Below, piece by piece: positions 32,765-43,522 of a stretch of 64,000 nt of DNA (position 1 is the stretch's first letter; each line of letters opens with the position of its first letter). The stretch is taken from contig CM074141.1 of assembly GCA_037178625.1 (NCBI GenBank), positions 1,302,001-1,366,000 of the forward strand. Reading direction: 5' to 3'. The notes beneath the pieces are model-generated. The model was given only the letters and a program-made list of their open reading frames with translations, made no database searches and had not been told where the DNA came from. This DNA is from Skeletonema tropicum. Taxonomy: Eukaryota; Bacillariophyta; Thalassiosirophyceae; Thalassiosirales; Thalassiosiraceae. The position numbers and the translations under genes were made by a program.

Positions 32765-33982
32765 ATGTCAATCTCACGCTCGCTGCAGCTGCTGCTTATT
32801 TTACCGCTTCTTCTAATGTACCCCTGCAACGGACGTGAAGAAGTAATCATCGAATCTGCTCCATTATTCAAGGATCCATCACAACCCCTCCGAAGGCGAC
32901 TGCATGGAAAAGGCTTACACAGAGAATTCTACTGTAGCATACAATATACTCCGATAACACAAGTTGCGATAAATACATCCTCAGGAAAAGTATACGAAGT
33001 GAACGAGACCCACACCACAACAACAACCACCACCTACGCCGCCAAATTATGTGATTGCTACAGTGGGTTACTTAACAGCACAATATCCTACTGCCCAGCC
33101 GATTCAAGTTATTGTTCCGTATCAGTGGCGTATGATCATCCACGAAGCTATGTTTCATCGCTCAAAGAAGGTCATGATCCAATAGTCACGTGTTTTCGCG
33201 ACACGCAGCTCAAGGTATTTGCAAAATATGTTTGGAAGTATGTTACCATCATCTTGGCTGCTTTGACGGTTGTTTTGATCTTTACTGACACTGGGCATGT
33301 GAGTGTTAAAATTTTACAAATTTATAGTGCTCGATTGATGCGTAGTATGTCTTCTTCTGTTCGAAACATTTCTCACCCTCACTTTCATCACTGATGACCA
33401 TAATATTGTAGAATGTTATGAGACACTTGCTTTCACGTTGCATACCACAAATCAATGCAAGACAAGTCGAACAACGGCTAGCAGCAGAGATTGAATCACA
33501 ACGCCAACACTTCCTCCGGTGGCGTGACAGGGTAAGGGTTCGTGAAGAGGAGCATATTTTTGGATTGAAACTCAAAACAAAGATTTATCATCCCAAAGCC
33601 AGAGAAGACATGGGTGATTTGGAGCAGATGGACAGTAATGAAGAAGAAGAAGTGCATTCTTGTTCAATCTGTATTCTAGAATTGGAGGATGGTGAGAGAA
33701 TTGCTGATTTGGATTGTAATCATTATTTCCACAGCGATTGCTTGAGTGAATGGCTCAAAAAGAAGGTGAGTGGATGAAAGTATTCCATGTTATTTTATCT
33801 TAGAGCGTTGCCATCATTGTACATGGCTCTTACTGATATTATGATGCAAATTATTGATTCGCATATTGGAAAAGAACTCTTGCCCTTTATGTCAAGCGGA
33901 GGGAATAGCCGAAGAAATACGTTCGTCTGATATTGAAACTTCATCTGATATTGAAACTACAGCTTCTACGGTGATGCCGTGA
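32765..33982 (+). CDS. Membrane-anchored RING-H2 E3 ubiquitin ligase
   Basis: Three exons, 32765-33298, 33412-33765 and 33875-33982, all phase 0, give 331 residues. A signal peptide (LQLLLILPLLLMYPCNG) leads to a lumenal domain with several Cys (FYCSI, CDCYSG, SYCPADSSYCS, VTCF). One membrane helix follows at ~155-176 (YVTIILAALTVVLIF), then a basic helix. The C-terminal RING-H2 reads CSICILELEDGE, then DCNHYFHSDCLSEWLKKK, joined across intron 2 to NSCPLCQ, giving a complete C3H2C3 zinc ligand set. The layout resembles GOLIATH/RNF13-type transmembrane ligases. The last intron has a weak pyrimidine tract, but its removal is needed to complete the RING, which supports it. Confidence 0.87.
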
Positions 33983-35126
33983 GTGGTCACACGACTGAGT
34001 GACGTTAGGGGTGAAGATTTTTTTTGCAATTAGCCGCTATAGATACAAAGCTGTTGAAGAAGCTGGAAGTTACAAAGTTCCGAAGACAGCACCAAAAGTC
34101 TCACCCAAAACCTCTTTGTTCGGAGCGTATTCTATAGATCCAACAACAACGCCAGTGGCTATTGCACTACCCCAAATCAATTCCAAAACGCTAGAGATGT
34201 TGGGACAAGCACGATGCCACAACATCACTATACCGTCTACCAATGAGGTCCATTTTTGGCAGACTGCTGCACCACACATCCAGCACTGCCGATACGAGCA
34301 ACATATGAGCAAGAACAGCATTTGATAGCTTGCTGCAGGTGGTAGGGGTACCATAGTATGGGAGTACCTATTGTTTCTGATCATGCAAACTGTCACTGTC
34401 AGCGTCTCAATGACCTTATGTGTCCTGATGAGGTCTTTTTTGTAGGCTCAAAGCATCCATCGTACATCTCTGCATCGTATAAGAGCGCTGCCGACACGAG
34501 CTTTAGCAGCTTCTATAGAGCGATCCATTATAGTTGGTAGGGCGTGGAAGTACATTACTTGTGCCATACATACTGCGCATACATCAGCATCGTCATTGCC
34601 TTAAATGTGACCTGTGATGAGTTCTAAAACGAAAACTAAATGCAAGCTCTCCTCTGCATAATAATTATACAACTACTGGCGTCATTAACAAGTTTCATTT
34701 CATCACTTCCTTTGCTCTTCTCTGTCTCTTAGGCGTAACAGTCGAACTCAATCTCTGGTACTTCTCTAGAGAGTAGTTAGTAGAAATTATATCCAAATTG
34801 GAGCTGGGTAGCGAAGTGGGTACAGTACTTGAATAGGCAGTGACTCAGCGCACAAAGAAAAAGCCAAGTGAAAGAACAAGAAAGTGCCTGCTTCAATGGT
34901 CAATGGCAACACAGAACGTCTAGATAGATACTGACTGCACTGCCTTCATGCCAACGATTAACGATGAAGTAGATGCGCTGGCAATTGTTTTCATATCTAG
35001 TTTTCAAGTAGTTCATTGGTAATTGATTCTACGGTTGGAACCCCGAAAGCGCTATTCTTCGCAGCAGACAACTGAACTTGTTTCTCAACCGGCCCGACAA
35101 CAATTTCCAAAATCTTTTCCGCAACG
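33983..35126. other. Intergenic region
   Basis: More than 1.1 kb between the RING gene and the NDC1-type gene. Two overlapping 108-codon frames on opposite strands near 34000-34400 lack recognisable motifs, and neither is convincing. The plastid NADH dehydrogenase promoter should lie close to 35000-35120. Confidence 0.3.
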
Positions 35127-36776
35127 ATGAACTCTCTGATTCCTCTGCCACTAGTCGTTGCATGCGGTATGATTCTATGTGCATTAGCACAAACACCCTC
35201 TGCATTTGCATTTGCTAGTTTTAATGCTGCATCGAAACGAACATCAGCAATGTATGCAACAAGCAGTAGCAGCGATGATGACGTGGTTCAGCAGCCGCAC
35301 ATTGTCATTCTCGGTGGAGGATTTGGTGGGATCAATTCAGCGTTAACTCTCCCGACTCTTCCTTGGTCTGACGGCAGCGGTGCAGCAGCAATCAAACCAA
35401 AGATTACACTCATTGACAAATCAGAACGCTTTGTGTTCCTTCCGCTTCTCTACGAGTTGTGTGTTGACGATGCAAGCATTGATGAGGTGGCACCTACATT
35501 TAAATCATTATTGAGTGGAGTTGGGACGAAGAAGTTATCTACATTATCAGGCTTGCCTGATTTATCCGATGCGCTGCAGCTGTTATCTGGGACATCTAAT
35601 GCAGACGACGATTCGAAGGAGGGGAATTGCGAGGTGTCTTTTCTGCAAGCAAAAGTGGAAGGGATTGATGCAAATAACAATCAAGTTGTGATAACCCGTC
35701 CCTCTGGGATTGAGACCATCAATTATGATGCATTAATCATAGCAACTGGTGCGGAAATATCTTGTGATGCAGTTCCTGGAGCATCGCAGTTTGCTTTGCC
35801 ATTTTACACGGTGGATCAATGCTTTGAGCTCAAGAGACGTTTGGCACTCATTGACAATTATTTGGAAGAAGCACGTTCGAATAGTGAGATTGGACAATCG
35901 ACTAATGTAGTCGTTGTTGGAGGAGGATACTCTGGAGTTGAATTGGCACTGAATTTGGTAGATAGACTCGGTGATAATGATGTGCAAGTGACGCTTGTTC
36001 ATCGCGGCAAGCAGGTACTGGAGTATGCAACAGAACACAATCGTAACGCTGGTATGGAAAGATTGAAGTCAGCAGGAGTGAACGTGATGACATCAACAAG
36101 TGTGGCTGAGGTCAAGTCGTGGGATGGTTGTCCACACAGTGACGCTATGAGTGAAACTCTCCGAAATCAACAGTGCAGTGTCAAGCTAACAACAACCAAC
36201 GAAGATGATAGCGAGCAAGAAGTCACGCAATTAGATACAACTCTCCTTCTTTGGACAGCTGGATCAACACCAACATCCATTAAAAACGCAGGGATAAGGA
36301 ATTCACTATTGCCTCGTGATGCAATGGGAAGGATTCTGACCTCGCCTACTTTGAATGTCGCCAAGTACCCGAATGTCTTTGCAATTGGTGACTGCAGCCG
36401 CCCTAAAAAAGTTCCATACCCAGGCACAGCACAAGTGGCGATGCAAATGGCAACTGTGGCTTCATGGAATATCTATGCTTCGTTGTCAAAGAAGTGCAGT
36501 GGCAGAGAACAAGACACATTTACACTTTTACCGTTTAGCTACCTCAACCTGGGCGAAATGATGACACTAGGCACGAATGATGCAACAATCTCAACACTGG
36601 GTGGGATAGAACTGAGCGGACCCGCAGCAAGTTGGTTACGAAGATTAGTATATGCTGTGAGGATGCCAACACCCGGCCAAGGTTTGTTTGCTGCAGTGGA
36701 TGGTTCCAGTAGAAAGCTAGCTAGGGGAGCCTTAAGAAGTGCCCGAAGGAAATCAAAGCCTGTAGATTGGAAGTAA
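35127..36776 (+). CDS. NDC1: Plastid type II NAD(P)H dehydrogenase (NDC1-like, demethylphylloquinone/plastoquinone reductase)
   Basis: A 549-residue single-exon protein. The N-terminus is a signal peptide ending PSAFAFASF, an ASAFAP motif, so the protein is plastid-imported. The FAD dinucleotide-binding loop HIVILGGGFGGINSA is at ~57-71, the LPLLYEL motif follows, the second (NAD(P)H) loop VVVVGGGYSGVELA is at ~259, and the C-terminal FAD signature is NVFAIGDCS. The tail LLPFSYLNLGEMMTLG and WLRRLVYAVRMPTP matches NDC1 rather than mitochondrial NDI. NDC1 reduces plastid quinones with NADPH and acts in prenylquinone metabolism and chlororespiration (established for plants). No transmembrane helix is seen, consistent with a monotopic enzyme. 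Confidence 0.9.
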   Translation: MNSLIPLPLVVACGMILCALAQTPSAFAFASFNAASKRTSAMYATSSSSDDDVVQQPHIVILGGGFGGINSALTLPTLPWSDGSGAAAIKPKITLIDKSERFVFLPLLYELCVDDASIDEVAPTFKSLLSGVGTKKLSTLSGLPDLSDALQLLSGTSNADDDSKEGNCEVSFLQAKVEGIDANNNQVVITRPSGIETINYDALIIATGAEISCDAVPGASQFALPFYTVDQCFELKRRLALIDNYLEEARSNSEIGQSTNVVVVGGGYSGVELALNLVDRLGDNDVQVTLVHRGKQVLEYATEHNRNAGMERLKSAGVNVMTSTSVAEVKSWDGCPHSDAMSETLRNQQCSVKLTTTNEDDSEQEVTQLDTTLLLWTAGSTPTSIKNAGIRNSLLPRDAMGRILTSPTLNVAKYPNVFAIGDCSRPKKVPYPGTAQVAMQMATVASWNIYASLSKKCSGREQDTFTLLPFSYLNLGEMMTLGTNDATISTLGGIELSGPAASWLRRLVYAVRMPTPGQGLFAAVDGSSRKLARGALRSARRKSKPVDWK

Positions 36777-37784
36777 GATTGTAAATAAAGAAGGGTAGAC
36801 GTCAGCGCTGTACTCTTTGCCTTCCACCTCTCACATCCTGCTGCCTCTCTCTAGCTAGAGAGAGGCTTACGTCCTTTCCTCTATCAAAAGTGTGGATGTG
36901 TGTTGTGTGTGGGAGTGAAATGTGACATTTTTGAAAAAGTTATGTGGCGAAAGAAGAAGGCAATTATTGACAGCTGACAACCAAAATAATTGAGAATATT
37001 CTTACAAGTAGCGCTTGATGAGTTGATTTCTGATTTCCTTGATAAAAAATATTCTCATTATATTTTGTTGTGACATGATGACAGAACCACCCATTCACCC
37101 ATCACCACCATCATCCATCAACCCATGTCATCACCACCAATCAAAAGCACTTCAGGCATTGCCTCTGCCATAAAAGAAAGCAGAAAGTTGGCAGCATCAA
37201 CCGTCTTGAATACAGTTTTAGTTCCCTCTCAGAGCAGATCTTTCACCTCTCGCACGCCGCCTTCCCTCATGACTGTACTTTTATAGAATCTCTATACAGT
37301 ACATTTCCTAAATGAGATCTTCTCAATTTAGAAACCACGCACACCCGTGATGACGAGCTAAAACATGCTTGGATAAACGCGAGATGAACGGCAGGTTGAT
37401 GTGTTTCTCTTCGACCGCCGTGGCGACGAGCTGGGTTAGACCTTCATTCAGTCCGACCCCCGAGCATGCATTTTGAACGGGCCCCCCTCTCCCCTACACC
37501 CAACCCCCACACCACATAACCCCACCACTACACTTGTGGTGCTGATGCTGCAGTTCATTGCACCTTTCCAGCACCTGTGATGAAACAGCTGATACCTGTT
37601 TGTAAGCTATCTTGCCCAGTGTTCACAAAGTAGTTGCAACACCAAATAATGATTGATTCAACTGGTCTTCAAGATAGAACATAAATATTTTAAGTAAGTA
37701 TCTTGCCTTACTTATTCTCCTATGTTTGTGTCATCATTATTGCATCTGCAAAACTATCCTGACAGCACAATAGTAGACAAATAC
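36777..37784. other. Intergenic region with a 24-bp perfect palindrome
   Basis: The sequence 36843-36866 is a perfect palindrome centred on TCTAGCTAGA. It follows the NDC1 stop by ~70 bp and could form a 3'-end hairpin. A CCCCCCTCTCCCC-type tract lies near 37480-37530. Otherwise nothing is supported. Confidence 0.4.
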
Positions 37785-37844
37785 AATTCTCTTTTCAATC
37801 TGCTGCAGTATCGTTCAGTCTGTAGCAAATGTCATTCGAGAACT
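37785..37844 (-). promoter_or_regulatory. SECIS element candidate in the selenoprotein H 3'UTR
   Basis: Read on the minus strand, this 60-nt segment starts ~142 nt past the stop codon. Helix I is AGTTCTC with GAGAATT (7 pairs, one G-U). An internal loop (GA / AAA) follows. The SECIS quartet is ATGA on the 5' side (37835-37832) and TGA on the 3' side (37797-37795). Helix II is ATTTGCT with AGCAGAT, an A-C mismatch, then CAG with CTG. The apical loop contains unpaired AA. Order and pairing match eukaryotic SECIS elements. The ATGA-to-AA spacing (16 nt) is a few nucleotides longer than usual, which is the main weakness. Confidence 0.7.
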
Positions 37845-37986
37845 CCTTTGTTCTCCTGCATAATTGTCTCCGAAGGAAAGTCGATAATTCATACATGCTG
37901 CGATAGAAAGTTGTTGCTGATGTATATCATCGTGACACCAAATTCATCACATCACATGCTCACATTCAAAATTATTGTCCATGTCT

Positions 37987-38394
37987 TTAAAGAGCATCCA
38001 TGACCTCTTTTCCAATATCATCCATATCTAATGCCTTCAAAGCAGAAAAAGGGCGCTTCATGCCTAACAACTCCAGAATTGGCTCTTCTCTCCCTTCCAA
38101 TCTCACAACAAAATTCCCTTTGCCCGGCTTCTCCTTATTAATTACGACGTCTACAGTCGCCCCATGCTGCGCAAGATATTTCTGTATCTTTCCCGCACGA
38201 GTTTTGAATACGGATCATTGTTTGCATGCTTCGATGGATAGAACTTTGCCTCCCGTAGCAGCAGCAACAGTTGATGCGGCTTTTTTGGATGCCGCCGCTG
38301 GTTTCTTTGCCTTCGCGGCGGGAGACTTCTTTGCCTTCGTCGCTTCCGCTTTCGTGGCTTTGGCCTTGGATGATGCCCCTCTTGTTTTCGCCAT
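37987..38394 (-). CDS. SELENOH: Selenoprotein H with in-frame UGA (selenocysteine)
   Basis: The frame from ATG at 38394 runs through an in-frame TGA (38217-38215, codon 60) to TAA at 37989-37987. Reading TGA as Sec gives 135 residues. The first ~45 are Lys/Ala-rich (KAKKSPAAKAKKPAAASKK), like the DNA-binding tail of SELENOH. Next is VLSIEACKQ-Sec-SVFKTR: the CxxU redox motif after a beta strand. The remainder (VDVVINKEKPGKGNFVVRL, LLGMKRPFSALK) matches the SELENOH/Rdx thioredoxin-like fold, where the PxxGxFxV pattern is diagnostic. Protein-like sequence continues on both sides of the TGA, and a SECIS candidate lies downstream. The role known from animals is a nucleolar redox protein. An ordinary decayed Cys gene is the alternative, but the family identity argues against it. 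Confidence 0.85.
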
Positions 38395-38524
38395 CGTTCA
38401 AGTGGATTGAGATGTGTTCTTGCACTCTCCGACGTTTGTAGTAGGCGGTAGGACTATGATGTATCGAGTAGATCGTAGTCGTAGGCACTGCAAACATTAT
38501 TTACACTGCAATTACAATATATAT

Positions 38525-38610
38525 AGATAGATTATTTTAGTTTTAGGTTTTAGTGTACTGCATTCCATCTTCCATCTGACTTGGCCGACGACAGCACTTT
38601 TCTTCAAAAT
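38525..38610. repeat. Left copy of ~85-bp direct repeat flanking the TIR element
   Basis: It ends exactly at the left end of the 1.65-kb element. It matches 40263-40344 throughout except for a 6-bp extra segment (GGTTTT-type, left copy only) and a 3-bp extra ATC (right copy only). It contains TGACTTGGCCGACGACAGC. It lies ~130 bp upstream of the selenoprotein H start. Confidence 0.9.
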
Positions 38611-40261
38611 GGGTTCCCTCCTGGGGCCACTAATTAGCGGAAAAACCACTAATTAGTGGTCAGTTTACGATCTCCTACGACCCCCTTATAATCACTCAAA
38701 CGTTATCAAATTCAGGTGGCACCCTCTTCAATGTCTTGACAAGGCGTACACCCATTATCTCACGTGTTCCCTGGAGAGGGCCCAACCTATTAACGTTCAA
38801 ACACTAGCCTACTGACAAATTTGGCGAACAGCCGACGAGTTTTTTTCGGAAGTTTTGCAACTTCAACTTGGGGGTACGTAGGAATTGATATCAAAAATGT
38901 TGCCACCCGTAGAACTCACATTTCATCACACCATCACCATGGCGAAAGAGGCCCAGCATACGAGCCGTCGTATCTGCATTTAGTAGATGCTTTTACCCAT
39001 CAGAAAGCATACCACAACAGTCACAATATGAGTGGCTAACCAGGTGGTCGAAGAAGAGCATCGAGATGGCCTGGATCCTACAACAATCATGCACAAACTT
39101 CACCGGCAACCGGATGATGTCCCAACCACCATGCAAAGTTATTTGCAGTCGACATACGACGGTATTCTACTCGAAAACAACGATCCCTACCCAAAGCGGC
39201 CAACCTATCTACAGATGGGGACATGGAAAGCGGCCCATCTACCCAAGAGAGTTCGTTTTGGTTAGCATCTCACATGAATTGAAGCGACGGGGATGCGATG
39301 ATGACGATTTATCGACACAAATATAATGGCAATATTCAATAATTATTCGACAAATCAACCGCTTTAAATGGAATAAAAACAAAGACAGCATCATATGATA
39401 TTAATTATAGGAATATTGTTGGTGGAATGGTCCAAATTAATGACAGGGCGGCTGCAGGTGATGCCAGGTTGTGGTGTAGCGCATTTTTTCCAAAAAAAAA
39501 TTGGCATCCATCAGCACCAAATCACCACTCTATGATGTATGTTTGGCCAATAAGTAATGCAAATCCGATGGTGATCTCTTGCACAGCGACCACAACGACA
39601 TTAATGTACACGACGATATCCTTTGATTGGCTGTTATCTCCGCTAAACCTGCGCCTACACCTCATTTCAGCAGAATTTGCGCTAATTTGCGCCCTTCTCG
39701 TGTCAAGATATCGCATACTAGAGTTGAGAATTCTCCACCCCAACGTGATTTTCGTCGTCAATCAGCCAAGTAAATGTTAGAACAACATCATATGCAGTGC
39801 AGGAAAGCTTCCTGCTCTCCTATTCGCCCCAACAGGCGAGCTAGACGGTCAAGCCCGTGCTTGAATTCAAGCCAGATTTTACAAAATGTCGGCAGAAGGT
39901 TGGCACACAGTACATCAAGGATAGGCGTGCCACATGCCGCATAGAGGTCAAAACCTACTCCACATATCATAAGAAGGTTCCCATGTGCACTGTTTGTTGG
40001 GGGAAGCATAAACAATTACACAACAACACATAATTCTCGACCACTAATTAGTGGTCACTAAAATAGCGATTTTATGGTGTGTATATAGCTATCTCTACTT
40101 CTATTTGGGCGTTTTCATTGCGGATTTTTGGGCTTGGACTCTGTTGTAGAGGTCTTTGGTGGTGTATTCCTTGAATGTTAGGGTTTGGGAGGTGTTAGAA
40201 TGCCCTCTATATACCATCTACGTACGACCACTAATTAGTGGTTTTGGCCAGGAGGGAACCC
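38611..40261. mobile_element. Non-autonomous TIR DNA element, 1651 bp
   Basis: The ends are exact inverted repeats: GGGTTCCCTCCTGG at 38611-38624 and CCAGGAGGGAACCC at 40248-40261. A few bases further in, both ends carry ACCACTAATTAGTGG, part of an 18-bp perfect palindrome (GACCACTAATTAGTGGTC) that is also complete near 40036-40056. The interior has no transposase-like frame; its longest frames (39427-39780) lack motifs. The element is flanked by ~85-bp direct repeats. It appears to be a non-autonomous DNA transposon or large MITE, superfamily unassigned. Confidence 0.8.
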
Positions 40262-40262
40262 A

Positions 40263-40344
40263 AGATAGATTATTTTAGTTTTAGTGTACTGCATTCCATC
40301 ATCTTCCATCTGACTTGGCCGACGACAGCACTTTTCTTCAAAAT
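40263..40344. repeat. Right copy of the direct repeat flanking the TIR element
   Basis: It begins at the right end of the element and repeats the sequence found immediately left of it (38525-38610). It lies ~190 bp upstream of the multi-pass membrane protein gene. Confidence 0.9.
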
Positions 40345-40532
40345 CTAAGTTGTTCGTACTTGAATGCGGGAAAGGAAAAAAGGCGCGAAAGGTGACACGC
40401 GTCCACTTTTAATGTTGAAAAACACACGGTTGATCCTTCAGCGCTGCTACAAGCTACAGCTGTATGCGGACGCCTCTAGGATTGCACTCCTTGATCTTGC
40501 TATAAGCTATAAACACAACTCGCAGCCTGAAA

Positions 40533-42964
40533 ATGAATCAACTTTTGCGGTTATTGGTCCTGGTCCTGCTGTTGTCAGTAGCAGGTACTCGCGCGGCGTA
40601 TGTGGGCCTCTTTGACTCAATAATCTTCGACGAAATAACCGCCTCATCGGAGACGCAGGCGGAAGCAAGTGCCGCTGATTCCGAATCAACAGAATTTGTG
40701 GAGTCATACATCCATATCGTCGATTCTACCATAATTACGGTGATTGCTTGGTTAGGAGTTGTTATTGTAAGTTGCACACGTTTCATCTTAGATGAATATT
40801 GAGAGTGCATGTCTCACATGTAACTTTCGCACTCTCGTTGCAGACTCTCGAAGTAAATGATTTCCGCCATCACCTCATGACAAAATATGACGATGAACCT
40901 TTATCCTATGAGACTTCACAGCGTTATATTGCAGCACTCATGGCCATTCAGTATGGAATGTATGACGCCGTTATGGATTGGAGTATTATCTATACGGTTG
41001 CCTACGCAATCATCGGCGGACTTACCTGGCACAATTCTGACACAAACTTTCTATTAGTGATTTGGGGCTTTAGTTTGATGTCTACTGCGCTCATTTTAGC
41101 AGTTGCGGGATTAAAGATGCCTGAGTGGCTTGGATTTTACCATATGTCTCAATTCAAGACAATTAAAGACACATCCGGCTTTGCTGCCAAGGCAGTACAA
41201 GACTTGACCGCAGAAGATTCTACCATTTCAGCATTTCGTTACCAAGCACGTCTCGGCGTCGGGAAGCACTTTGCCCAGTTCTTCTGGCTCTTGCTTCCAT
41301 TTTACACAGACCTCAAGGTCTGGTGGTATCTCCTATCAATTTTTATTGGGTTTGTCATTGGACAGCTATTCATTTTCATCGTTTTCAAGTGTAGGGAAAA
41401 GTTTCCTGAAGGACGTGGATACGTTGCCATGGGAGCGAGTGCATTTATAGCCATCGGAAGTGCGATTGCATTTATGCGTGGAGTCGAAATTGTTAACATA
41501 GGATGGGTAAGAAATGAGGCAGATTCCTTTTGTATTTTTGAGGTATGTGGCTCAGCACTCAGCCCTTCTAACTTCTTCCTTCATCTTCATGCTTATTGTA
41601 TGTACACACAGAACCGTGGTATCGGAAAGCTGCACGTAATTCTTCCAATTGCTTTCTTTGTCTGGTTGGCAGCTATTGCTTTGTTTCATGTTTGGAAGTA
41701 CGTCGAGCATCGCAATTTCGAAACCGATCAGGATGAACCTCTCTTGTTTGCATCAACGGTCCATGACGATGGTAATGCAAATCATAGTACTCTTGAGACT
41801 CTTGCGGAAGGCGATGAATCGATAGAGGAAGCATTTGTAGAACCATTGTTAGATGCCCCTTCCACTCGGAGAGGATTCATGAAGAAGGCAAGCCTCGATG
41901 CAACCGGTCAAGCATATTTTTACCAGACAGCCCACTTTGACCGTATCAGAGTCAAACAACCAAAGACGTCAGCATTGAGAAGTGGATCCGACGACGAAAA
42001 CAATGAAACGGTCACTCCTCAACAAGTGTACACAACAGTTGCCGGCTTGGAGGAATCTGAGGCTGAGATAAGCTGGTATCATCGTGTTTGGCACCGCCTC
42101 CCTCTCAAGCCCATTTGGGATCTTAAAGTTATCGGTACTCTTGATACTTGCCGCTGCTGTGCAAGAAAAGGGACTGAGTTGAGGAGTGAGTTTACGGAAA
42201 TGTCGTGCGGCAAAAAGACGTGGTTTGTGTTCAGAAAGATGTTCAAGCTGTTGATCAATCTTATTTGCACCGTACTTGCTATTGTTGCGTGTGGAGATGC
42301 TTATCAGACAGGAGTTACAAGAGCCAAGCTGCCATATGTTCAAGGCATTTACAGGAAGCTGAATGAAGGGTCGGTATGTGCATACGACGAGAAATGTGGT
42401 GATATCAAATCCTTTGATAGTAAGGAAGCAGCCCATGCTGCCAACTACTCAGTTGCACATTGTGGTGTTTGTTCTGGCTGTTCAACGTGGCAAGATTTGA
42501 GTGTGCAGTGGTCAACACGAAAAAAGGCAGCTGAAATGGCTCAGTCTTGCGGAGTAAGCAATCTCTTCAACCAGGCTAGTATGGCAAAATGCTTGCAAGA
42601 TAGTATGGGATGGACTTCTGTGTGTTCCAAAGCATGGGTCAACTCCGTTGTCTGTGCCAGAAAGCAGTGCGGGCTTATTGCAATCCGAAGTTTGATTACG
42701 AACCGAATGGGAAACTTTCAAATGCAAAAGACGTCTGTAACGCCTGCTACATGCAACGAAGCTCAATGTGAGCAGGGAAACCCAGGCGAATTTGCCAAGC
42801 TTTCTGGGGCAAGCAGGAGGAAGATGAACATCAAGTCATCTATTAATAGGGCACCAGATCAGCAGTGTCAAATTGTAGATAAAATTCAAAAAGATGAGGA
42901 GGGGTATAATGACTGGGGACCATTCTTTAAGGAGCTCTGCCCGAGAAGTGATTCACCTCCTTGA
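40533..42964 (+). CDS. Multi-pass membrane protein with C-terminal Cys-rich domain, unrecognised family
   Basis: Three exons, 40533-40766, 40844-41506 and 41612-42964, all phase 0, give 749 residues. A signal peptide (LLRLLVLVLLLSVAGTRA) precedes a short acidic segment, then about seven hydrophobic helices between ~65 and ~285 (for example TNFLLVIWGFSLMSTALILA, YLLSIFIGFVIGQLFIFIVF). An acidic cytoplasmic loop of ~150 residues follows, then a last helix (LLINLICTVLAIVACG). The C-terminal ~220 residues hold more than 15 Cys (CAYDEKCGDI, AHCGVCSGCSTWQDLSVQW, ATCNEAQCEQGNPGEF). A paralogue at the right edge of the window shares the whole layout and confirms the exon joins. The second intron (105 bp) is stop-free and a multiple of three, but the paralogue lacks its translation. 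Function unknown. Confidence 0.82.
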
Positions 42965-43522
42965 TTAATGATCACATTGGATGTTTAGGAAGATAGCTTG
43001 AAAAATTAGGATACATGTTATTTCATAATTTTAAGGCTCGTACTTATCAACTATCGACCCAGCCGTTCTCTGGGCAGGGTATCTCTTACTTTGTCACCTG
43101 CTTCAGAGCTTCAATAGGTTTGAGGTAAGTTGTGATTATCGTGTAAATGCGAAACTTATCGAGTAAGTCACATTTTGAGGTAAGTTGTTGTCATCGTGTA
43201 ATTGCGACACTCTCGAATTAAGCCCCACTTGCTAAGCGAGGTATGCCTGAGTACATGTGACACAACATCGACAACACAGGAAACACGCACGACAAGTCTT
43301 TCAACGTGGTTCTTCGCCGACACGGACACACCGCAGCACCGTGGCAGCACTAAAAGAAAGTGCTGAAAATATTTTACGACGTCGCACGAAGAACGTGGAA
43401 GACCAATGAATTTCAAGCAATAGTGTAGCTAAAAGTGAATGGGCCTCGCCTAACTTTGGACACTCTTGACCATCCACTTTCCTTATCATCATTAGCGTTA
43501 CACTGACTGATTTGCAAAGAAG
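42965..43522. repeat. Intergenic region with 55-bp tandem repeat
   Basis: A unit beginning TGAGGTAAGTTGT and ending GCGA(A/C)ACT occurs at 43121-43156 and again at 43176-43211. The rest of the interval has no supported gene. A minus-strand frame at 43301-43564 overlaps the next gene and lacks motifs. Confidence 0.6.

Noticed and set aside
37889..37930. Alternative SECIS candidate closer to the selenoprotein H stop (ATGA at 37930)
   Set aside because: It has ATGA, AA at 11 nt and TGA, but helix II needs two bulges and a mismatch and helix I is poor; the hairpin at 37785-37844 pairs far better.
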